From Marivita sp046592965 (GTDB lineage: Bacteria > Pseudomonadota > Alphaproteobacteria > Rhodobacterales > Rhodobacteraceae), in NCBI RefSeq assembly GCF_046592965.1, contig NZ_JBISBV010000004.1, positions 62,001 through 126,000 of the forward strand: a DNA stretch of 64,000 nt, in the 5' to 3' direction. Positions 49,071 through 56,106 of the stretch are shown here, piece by piece (within the stretch, counting starts at the first letter, position 1; each line of letters starts with the position of its first letter). Under the pieces are notes generated by a model. That model searched no databases. It was not told where the DNA came from and was given only the letters and a program-made list of their open reading frames with translations. A program made the translations under genes and the position numbers.

Positions 49071-50024
49071 TCAGACCCTTTCGATGATCCGCTCTCCAAA
49101 CAGCCCCTGAGGGCGGAACAGCAACACGATCAGCGCCAGGACAAAGGCGAACCACGTCTCGGTATTGCCCCCCAGCAAGGGCTGGCCCCAGTAGATCTCG
49201 AACAGTTTTTCCAGAATACCGATCATCAACCCGCCGACGATGGCCCCGGTGATCGATTCAAGCCCGCCCAGCATCAGCACCGGCAGCGCCTTGTAGGCGA
49301 TCACCTCGAGCGCAAAGCTGACGCCAGCCCGCGCGCCCCAGGCGATGCCCGTCACCAGCGCGATGATCCCCGCGATGAACCAGACCAGCACCCAGATCGT
49401 CTGCAAAGAGATCCCGACCGACAAGGCCGCCTGATGATCGTCGCCCAGCGCGCGAATGGCGCGCCCCATCTGGGTGTAGTTGAGAAACGCCAGCAGCCCC
49501 AGAACCAGCAGCGTCGCCACGATCACCACCGTGATGTCGAGATGCTGAAGGATCAACAGGCCGCCGAACGGTTCGAACACCGTATCACCGGTCGGGATGC
49601 CCAGCTCTTCGGTGATCATCACCTTGTTTTCGCCGCCGAAGATCGTCTCGCCCAGGCCGATCAGGAACAATGTGATGCCGATGGTCGCCATGAACAGGAT
49701 GATGTCGGGCTGCCCGACAAGCGGGCGCAACACCACGCGTTCGATCACCACGGCAAGCACGAACATCACCACCAGCGTCAAGCCGACGCTGATCCAGGCC
49801 GGTATGCCCAGCGCGAACAGCCCCACCAGCGTCAGCGCTGCGAACACCACCATGATGCCTTGCGCAAAGTTGAAGATCCGGCTGGAGCGGAAGATCAATA
49901 CGAACCCAAGCGCGATCAAGGCGTAGAGGATGCCCGAAACCAGCCCCTCCCAAAGAACCTGCATCAGAAAATCCGGCGCGGAAAACATGTCCACGAACGG
50001 CGCTACGAATATGTCGTTCAGCAT
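49071..50024 (-). CDS. livH: Branched-chain-type ABC transporter permease LivH
   Basis: A 317-residue permease with about eight hydrophobic segments. The hallmark is LVSGILYALIALGFVLIFRSSRIFNFAQGIMVVFAALTL near residue 28, followed by IERVVLRPLVGQPDIILFMATIGI and the coupling loop TQMGRAIRALGDDHQAALSVGISLQTIWVLVW. ARAGVSFALEVIAYKALPVLMLGGLESITGAIVGG is also typical of LivH. The ATG at 50024 is preferred over the upstream start at 50063 because GAGGGGG stands just before it and livG ends 10 bases upstream. Confidence 0.93.
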   Translation of the reverse strand: MLNDIFVAPFVDMFSAPDFLMQVLWEGLVSGILYALIALGFVLIFRSSRIFNFAQGIMVVFAALTLVGLFALGIPAWISVGLTLVVMFVLAVVIERVVLRPLVGQPDIILFMATIGITLFLIGLGETIFGGENKVMITEELGIPTGDTVFEPFGGLLILQHLDITVVIVATLLVLGLLAFLNYTQMGRAIRALGDDHQAALSVGISLQTIWVLVWFIAGIIALVTGIAWGARAGVSFALEVIAYKALPVLMLGGLESITGAIVGGLMIGILEKLFEIYWGQPLLGGNTETWFAFVLALIVLLFRPQGLFGERIIERV

Positions 50025-50034
50025 TCCTGCCCCC

Positions 50035-50847
50035 TCAATGCGGCACGCCAAGATAGGCGGCAATCACGTCTTCATTGTTGCGCACCTCGTCGGGTGTGCC
50101 GTCGCCGATCTTCTTGCCGTAATCCATGACAACCACGCGATCCGACAGATCCATCACGACCCCCATGTCATGCTCGATCAGGCAGATCGTGGTGCCAAAT
50201 TCGTCATTCACATCAAGGATGAAGCGGCTCATGTCCTCTTTCTCCTCGACATTCATCCCCGCCATCGGCTCGTCGAGCAGCAACAGCGACGGCTCTGCCG
50301 CCAGCGCGCGCGCCAACTCGACACGCTTTTTCAACCCGTAGGGCAAGCGGCCAACCGGCGTCTTGCGGATTTTCTGGATCTCCAGAAAATCAATCACCCG
50401 CTCGACCTTTTCGCGGTTTTCCATCTCTTCGCGGCGTGCTGGTCCCCACCAAAGTGCCTGGCTGAAAAGACCCGCATTCATATGGGTCAGCCGCCCGGTC
50501 ATGACATTGTCGAGAACCGTCATGCCCTCGAACAAAGCGATGTTCTGGAATGTGCGCGCCACACCCTGCCGGGCGACCTCGAAGGGTTTCATCTGCGGAC
50601 GCTTTGATCCCTGATACCAGACCTCGCCCTCGGACGGCGTGTAGAACCCCGAAATCACGTTGAGCATCGACGACTTGCCGGCACCGTTGGGACCGATGAT
50701 CGCGCGCACTTCGCCCTCGCGGATGTCGAACGAGATGTCCTGAATCGCCACCACCCCGCCAAAGCGCAGCGTGATGTTGCGCATGTCCATCAGGGTGCCA
50801 CCAATCTGGCGTCCGTCTTCGGTGACGTATCCTTCGGTGTCTTTCAC
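50035..50847 (-). CDS. livG: Branched-chain-type ABC transporter ATP-binding protein LivG
   Basis: A 270-residue ATPase. It starts with MKDTEGYVTEDGRQIGGTLMDMRNITLRFGGVVAIQDISFDIREGEV; Walker A is IIGPNGAGKSSMLNVISGF, the Q-loop region is VARTFQNIALFEGMTVLDNVMTG, the signature-like stretch is LPYGLKKRVELARALAAEPSLLLLDEPMAGMN with Walker B, and the switch is ICLIEHDMGVVMDLSDRVVVMDYG. Together with LivF it powers import. It comes 49 bases after the acyl-CoA synthetase and 10 before livH. Confidence 0.94.
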   Translation of the reverse strand: MKDTEGYVTEDGRQIGGTLMDMRNITLRFGGVVAIQDISFDIREGEVRAIIGPNGAGKSSMLNVISGFYTPSEGEVWYQGSKRPQMKPFEVARQGVARTFQNIALFEGMTVLDNVMTGRLTHMNAGLFSQALWWGPARREEMENREKVERVIDFLEIQKIRKTPVGRLPYGLKKRVELARALAAEPSLLLLDEPMAGMNVEEKEDMSRFILDVNDEFGTTICLIEHDMGVVMDLSDRVVVMDYGKKIGDGTPDEVRNNEDVIAAYLGVPH

Positions 50848-50896
50848 GCGCCCGTCCCCTGTTTCTTCTCTTCACAAATATTAATCGATTCCACGG

Positions 50897-52870
50897 TCAT
50901 TCCGCGGCCATCGCTTTGGGGGTCACCGGAACGACCTTGGCATCGCGGATTTCCAGCGTCGCCTTGATTTTCCCTTTGCGCCCGTCCTCATAGGTGACTT
51001 CGGTTTCGGTGTAGATCGACGACGATCCGTCATAGAGCGCGGTCACGAGGTCGGAAAATTTCTCACCGATGATCTTGCGCCGCACCTTGCGGGTGCGTGT
51101 CAGCTCACCGTCATCGGCATCAAGCTCCTTGTGAAGCACCAGGAAGCGATGCACCTGACAGCCCGACAGCATGTCATCCTGCGCGATGCTCTGGTTTGTC
51201 TCTTCGATATGCGCCTGAATGGTATCGAGAACCTGTTTGTGCCCCGCCAGTTCCTGATAGGAGGCGTAGGCGATATTGTTGCGCTCTGCCCAGTTGCCGA
51301 CAGCGGCAAGGTCGATATTGATGAACGCCGTGCAGCGGTCGCGGTCCGCGCCGAACACCACGGCTTCAAGGATGTTGGGATAGAACTTCAGCTTGTTCTC
51401 GACATATTTGGGCGCGAACATCGCACCATCTGCCATCGTGCCGACATCCTTGGCACGGTCGATGATGCGCAGATGGCCGGTACGCTCCTCGATAAAGCCG
51501 GCATCTCCGGTGGCGACCCAGCCTTCGGCATCCTTGGTATCGGCCGTCGATTCAGCGTTCTTGTAATACTCCACAAACACACCGGGCGAGCGGTAAAAGA
51601 CCTCGCCATTCTCGGCGATGCGGATCTCGACGCCGGGGCTCGGCACGCCAACGGTGTCAGAGCGCACCTCGCCATCGGGCTGCTGCGTGATGAACACCGA
51701 CGCTTCGGTCTGACCGTAAAGCTGCTTCAGGTTGATGCCGAGCGAGCGATAGAAGTCGAAAATCTCCGGCCCGATCGCCTCGCCCGCCGTATATCCGACG
51801 CGCACATTGGAAAACCCGAGCGCGTTTTTCAGCGGGCCATAGACCATGAATTCGCCAAGCTTGTATTTCAGGCGGTCAAAGGTGCTGACCGGCTTTTCGT
51901 CAAGGATATCCGGCCCCACCTTGTTTGCGTGCGCCATGAAATAATCAAACGTCTTTTTCTTGAACGTGCCGCTGTCTTCCATGCGGATCATGATTTGCGT
52001 CAGCTGCGTCTCGAACACCCGTGGCGGCGCGAAATAATAGCTCGGCGCGATCTCGCGCAGATCCGTCATCATCGTCTCGGGGCTCTCGGGGCAGTTGACG
52101 CAGAAGCCCGACCAATAGGCCTGCCCGATGGAAAAGATGAAATCCCCGACCCATGCCATCGGCAGATAGGCGAGAACCTCGTCATTGGGTTTCAGATGGT
52201 CGAATTCAGACGAGGATTTGGCGGTTTCGATGATGTTCCGGTTCGACAGCACCACCCCCTTGGGCTTGCCCGTCGTCCCCGACGTATACAGCATCACGCA
52301 GGTGCTGTCATAATCCAGCTTGGCGCTGCGGGCCTGTAATTCCTTGATATGCTCGTTATAAGCTGCGCGCCCCTGGTTCTGCACATCGCTGAACTGGTGC
52401 AGGCGCGTGTGATCGTATTTGCGCAGACCTCTGGGGTCGAGATAGATCATGTGTTCGAACTGGTGCAGATGCTCCTGCACCTCGATCACCTTGTCGACCT
52501 GCTCCTGATCGCCCACGATCACGAACCGCGCACCGCAATGGGACAGAACGTATTCCATCTCCTCTGCCACAGCGTCCTGATAAAGCGGCACCGGAACAGC
52601 ACCGACACATTCGGCAGCGACCATCGACCAATAAAGATACGGCCGGTTGCGACCGATGATGGCGATAAAATCGCCCTCGTTTACCCCCAGGGTCAGCAAT
52701 CCAAGCGCCAGAGCCTCGATTTCCTTGGCCGTCTCGGCCCAGGTCCAGCTTTGCCAGATGCCATATTCCTTCTCGCGATACGCAGGCGAATCGCCGAATT
52801 GCGCAGCGTTGCGCGCCAACAAGGCCGGAATAGAGCGCAAACCTTCCACGCCCTTGGTCATATGATCCAA
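50897..52870 (-). CDS. AMP-dependent acyl-CoA synthetase (long-chain fatty acid-CoA ligase family)
   Basis: A 657-residue adenylate-forming ligase. The P-loop TCVMLYTSGTTGKPKGVVLSNRNII, then YLPMAWVGDFIFSIGQAYW, the A5-type LKQLYGQTEASVFITQQ, and EGWVATGDAGFIEERTGHLRIIDRAKDVGTMADG with the hinge Asp are present. It activates a carboxylate with ATP and joins it to CoA, most like long-chain or aryl acid ligases. The start is TTG at 52870: GGGAGG lies 7 bases before it, whereas the ATG at 52861 would be 16 bases away. It is the first gene of a nine-gene operon that includes the complete importer, with the sensor kinase divergent. Confidence 0.9.
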   Translation of the reverse strand: MDHMTKGVEGLRSIPALLARNAAQFGDSPAYREKEYGIWQSWTWAETAKEIEALALGLLTLGVNEGDFIAIIGRNRPYLYWSMVAAECVGAVPVPLYQDAVAEEMEYVLSHCGARFVIVGDQEQVDKVIEVQEHLHQFEHMIYLDPRGLRKYDHTRLHQFSDVQNQGRAAYNEHIKELQARSAKLDYDSTCVMLYTSGTTGKPKGVVLSNRNIIETAKSSSEFDHLKPNDEVLAYLPMAWVGDFIFSIGQAYWSGFCVNCPESPETMMTDLREIAPSYYFAPPRVFETQLTQIMIRMEDSGTFKKKTFDYFMAHANKVGPDILDEKPVSTFDRLKYKLGEFMVYGPLKNALGFSNVRVGYTAGEAIGPEIFDFYRSLGINLKQLYGQTEASVFITQQPDGEVRSDTVGVPSPGVEIRIAENGEVFYRSPGVFVEYYKNAESTADTKDAEGWVATGDAGFIEERTGHLRIIDRAKDVGTMADGAMFAPKYVENKLKFYPNILEAVVFGADRDRCTAFINIDLAAVGNWAERNNIAYASYQELAGHKQVLDTIQAHIEETNQSIAQDDMLSGCQVHRFLVLHKELDADDGELTRTRKVRRKIIGEKFSDLVTALYDGSSSIYTETEVTYEDGRKGKIKATLEIRDAKVVPVTPKAMAAE

Positions 52871-53076
52871 AATGTTTCCTCCCGTTGTCCGGGTGCTCCC
52901 GAACCGATCGCTTTGCGCGACATTGTCTCAAGTTGGACAGATGCCACCGTGACGGTCAACTTTTTCCTGAAGTTTTCACAATCCCAACGAATTGTAACAG
53001 CGCGCATACACACCCTTTGCGTGATGTCGCACGGGTGGTAGCCAGATGGGGCAACCATCTGTCAGGGCCGTGCTGC

Positions 53077-54963
53077 ATGAAAACCGACGCGCTTATCCAG
53101 GCCGGGCTGAACCTGATCGGTCAGGCGTTGTCGATCTATGACAGCGATCTGAAACTGGCGGTCTGCAATGCGCGACTCGCCGAAATGTTCGACCTGCCCG
53201 ACAGGCTGACCCGGCGCGGCGCCGATTTCGAGGACACCATCCGCCACCTCGCCGAGCGCGGCGAATATGGCGAGATCGACGATTTCGAGAGCTTTGTGAA
53301 AACCCGCGTCGAACAGGCGCGTGCGTTCCAGCCGCATTACATGGAGCGCGTCCGCGCCAACGGGCGCTTTATCAGTGTCGAGGGCGCGCCGCTGCCGCAA
53401 GGCGGGTGGGTGACGGTCTATACCGACATCACCGAAGCGAAATCGCAGGAACAGCTTTTGCGCACGCGCTCCGAACTGCTCTCCGAGGAGGTGTTGGCCC
53501 GCTCAGAGGAGCTGGCGTCCACCAACCGCAAACTGGCCGCCACCGTCTCGGCGCTTGAAGAAGCGCAGCGCGAGTTGACCGAGATGGAGGCGCGCACCCG
53601 CCTGACGACAGAAATGATGCCCGCCCATATCGCCCATGTCGACAGCTCCGGATGCTATACATATTCCAATCGCAAGTTGTCGTCGGTGATGCCGGGGCGT
53701 CCCTCTCAGATCGTCGGGCTGCATATTTCCGACGCGCTTGGCGCGGATGCCTACGCGCGTGTGCTGCCGCATCTGCAAATGGCGCTGAACGGCGATCCCT
53801 CGACCTTCGAATTCACCGATGAAAACAGTTCCCGCCGCATCCGCGCGGCGTTCACGCCGGATGAGACCGAAAACGGCGTCTATATCCTGTCGATGGACGT
53901 GACCGAGGAAACCCAGGTTCGCGCTGCCCTGCAACAAACCCGCCGACGCGAGATGGCGGCGCAGCTGACCTCCGGTCTGGCGCATGATTTCTCCAACCTG
54001 TTGACGATCATTCTCGGTATGCAGTCCAAACTCGCCCGCATGGACCTGCCTGCTCCGGCCGACCCGCTGATCACTGCCACATTGCAAGCGGCGCGGCGCG
54101 GCGGCGCCCTGCTCAACCGGATCGCCGACATCACCGCGCACCGCGCATGGCGGCCCGAACCGCTCGATGTGGCCAACTTCATGAGCGATATCAACACCCT
54201 CGCCGCGCCGTCCCTGCCAGACAGCATCATGCTGACGGTCGCGACCGACATCACCCGCCGCGCCTTGCTCGATCCCGGACAGTTGCAGGACAGCCTGCTG
54301 AACCTGATCCTGAACGCCCGCGATGCCTGCGGCGCCACGGGCGAAATCCGCGTCAGCGCGACCGAATTGCGCGACACCTGGATCGACTTCACGGTCGAGG
54401 ACAGCGGCGCGGGATTCTCGCAAATGGCGCTTCAACATGCGCTCGATCCGTTCTTTACCACCAAGGGAGAGGGCGGGTCGGGACTTGGCTTGTCGATGGT
54501 CTATGACATGGCCAAACTTGCCGGCGGCCAGCTTCATATCGCCAATACCAATACCGGCGCACGCGTGACGCTGCGCCTGCCGTTGCGCACGGCGGGATCG
54601 CACACCAATTCCGGGCTGGTCCTGCTGGTCGAGGACAGCCCCGACCTGCGCACCACCATCCGCGACATGCTGACCGCGCTGGGACATAGCGTGATCGAAG
54701 CCGCGTCGGTTGACGAGGCGCTGGCGCTGGCGCGTGGCGTGCCCGACATCGCCTTTGTGCTGTCGGATATCTCGCTGGAAGGTCCGGCTCTCGGAACGGA
54801 ACTGGTGACGGCCCTGCCCGACAAGACGGTCTACCTCACCACATCGCTGCCGCCGACCGATCCACGCCACGCCGATGCGGCAGCCCGCGCTGCCGTGTTG
54901 CCCAAACCGTTCACGCAATCCGATCTTGCCGCCTTTCTGGGCCACGAGGATGATTCGCCATGA
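53077..54963 (+). CDS. PAS-domain hybrid sensor histidine kinase
   Basis: A 628-residue kinase without membrane segments, so it should sense a cytoplasmic signal. Two PAS-like domains (about 10-120 and 176-285) are joined by a coiled coil (120-175). The H-box is TSGLAHDFSNLLTI with phospho-accepting His303, followed by an N-box (LLNLILNARDACGATGEI) and G boxes (FFTTKGEGGSGLGLSMVYDMA). A receiver domain fills 511-628 (LVLLVEDSPDL, phospho-acceptor Asp564 in FVLSDISLEG, Lys in LPKPF). I use the ATG at 53077 (MKTDALIQAG); the longer frame from 52885 overlaps the promoter region of the divergent operon. It overlaps the response regulator by 4 bases. Confidence 0.88.
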   Translation: MKTDALIQAGLNLIGQALSIYDSDLKLAVCNARLAEMFDLPDRLTRRGADFEDTIRHLAERGEYGEIDDFESFVKTRVEQARAFQPHYMERVRANGRFISVEGAPLPQGGWVTVYTDITEAKSQEQLLRTRSELLSEEVLARSEELASTNRKLAATVSALEEAQRELTEMEARTRLTTEMMPAHIAHVDSSGCYTYSNRKLSSVMPGRPSQIVGLHISDALGADAYARVLPHLQMALNGDPSTFEFTDENSSRRIRAAFTPDETENGVYILSMDVTEETQVRAALQQTRRREMAAQLTSGLAHDFSNLLTIILGMQSKLARMDLPAPADPLITATLQAARRGGALLNRIADITAHRAWRPEPLDVANFMSDINTLAAPSLPDSIMLTVATDITRRALLDPGQLQDSLLNLILNARDACGATGEIRVSATELRDTWIDFTVEDSGAGFSQMALQHALDPFFTTKGEGGSGLGLSMVYDMAKLAGGQLHIANTNTGARVTLRLPLRTAGSHTNSGLVLLVEDSPDLRTTIRDMLTALGHSVIEAASVDEALALARGVPDIAFVLSDISLEGPALGTELVTALPDKTVYLTTSLPPTDPRHADAAARAAVLPKPFTQSDLAAFLGHEDDSP

Positions 54964-55661
54964 CCAAACCGCTCATCGCCATATTGGACGACGAACCGGC
55001 CATCCGCACCATGCTCTCCGAAGCGTTGCACGAAGCGGGTTTCAAGACGCTGAGCTTTGGCCGCGCCGCCGAACTCGAAGCGGCCTTGCGCCGGACCACG
55101 CCAGATGTCTGCCTTGTGGATCTTGGCCTGCCCGATCGCGACGGGCTGAGCCTCGTGCACCGTCTGGCGCTGGAACAGGGGGCGACGGTCATCATCATTT
55201 CGGGCCGCGCTCAGGTGCAGGACAAGATCACCGGTCTGGAACTGGGTGCGGACGACTACATCATCAAACCGTTCGATCCGGCCGAAGTTGTCGCCCGTGT
55301 CCGCGCCCGCTTGCGGACCCGCGCGCATCCCGCACCCACCGGGCAAACCGCGCGTTTCAACGGCTGGACGGCGTTTTTTGATCGCTACTCTCTGCAAGAC
55401 GAACGCGGCGAGGAAACGCCGTTTTCGCACGCCGAAGGCGAGGTGTTGCGCTTGTTTCTGGAAAGCCCGAACCGGCTGATCACGCGGGACTACATGCAAA
55501 ACACCCTTGGCGGCGCGGCCGGCGACAGCTTTGACAGGGCGATGGATGTGCGGATCTCACGGCTGCGCACCAAGCTGCGCGAGGATCCGAGAAACCCGCG
55601 CCTGATCAAGACGATCTACGGCGCGGGCTATATCTTTCTGGGAGACGTCGTCTGGAGTTAG
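54960..55661 (+). CDS. OmpR-type response regulator paired with the hybrid kinase
   Basis: A 233-residue DNA-binding response regulator. The receiver (1-120) has DDEPAIRTML and phospho-acceptor Asp54 in VCLVDLGLPDRDG, with Lys in DYIIKPFDPAEVV. The winged helix at about 135-230 includes SHAEGEVLRLFLESPNRLITRDYM and MDVRISRLRTKLREDPRNPRLIKTIYGAGYIF. Its start overlaps the kinase stop (ATGA), so the pair forms one unit. Being divergent from the acyl-CoA synthetase/importer operon across a 206-base gap, it is the likely controller of that operon (inference from position). Confidence 0.9.
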   Translation: MTKPLIAILDDEPAIRTMLSEALHEAGFKTLSFGRAAELEAALRRTTPDVCLVDLGLPDRDGLSLVHRLALEQGATVIIISGRAQVQDKITGLELGADDYIIKPFDPAEVVARVRARLRTRAHPAPTGQTARFNGWTAFFDRYSLQDERGEETPFSHAEGEVLRLFLESPNRLITRDYMQNTLGGAAGDSFDRAMDVRISRLRTKLREDPRNPRLIKTIYGAGYIFLGDVVWS

Positions 55662-55682
55662 CGACGCATCAGCTCGACCGTT

Positions 55683-56033
55683 TCATTCGTCCCAAGGCCG
55701 CAGCGCCTCGAGCTGCTCTTGGGTCATCTTCGACACATAGTGCGATTCGTTCCACGTCAGCGCCTCCAGCGGCACCGCGACGTCGGAATCCGCCAATCCG
55801 AGAAATCCACCGAATTCGATGACGAAACCGGCCGGTTTGCCGTCTTGGTCAATCAGGATTTCTTCAATCTCCCCGATCACCTCGCCATCGGCATTGCGTA
55901 CGTCAATGTCATCGATACTTTGCATGTAGGTGCCATCACGCGTGTCTCGGGGACCGGCAGAGCCGACCTCGGCATCCTGCGCGGCAAGCGGCGAGGCAAG
56001 CAAAAGCGCGGCAATCGCTGTTGAGCGTAACAT
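55683..56033 (-). CDS. PRC-barrel domain secreted protein
   Basis: A 116-residue protein with a signal peptide (MLRSTAIAALLLASPLAA, cut before QDA) followed by a PRC-barrel: IDDIDVRNADGEVIGEIEEILIDQDGKPAGFVIEFGGFLGLADSDVAVPLEALTW. Such beta-barrels occur in photosynthetic reaction-centre H subunits and in many small periplasmic proteins of unknown role. It is single and convergent with the response regulator (21 bases between the stops). Its start is 73 bases after the formate dehydrogenase stop on the same strand. Confidence 0.88.
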   Translation of the reverse strand: MLRSTAIAALLLASPLAAQDAEVGSAGPRDTRDGTYMQSIDDIDVRNADGEVIGEIEEILIDQDGKPAGFVIEFGGFLGLADSDVAVPLEALTWNESHYVSKMTQEQLEALRPWDE

Positions 56034-56106
56034 CGTATGTCCTCCTGAGAAGCTGTTTCAGGAGAACAACGCGCACCCTCAGACGCGGTTCCAATCTGCG
56101 CGCGCT

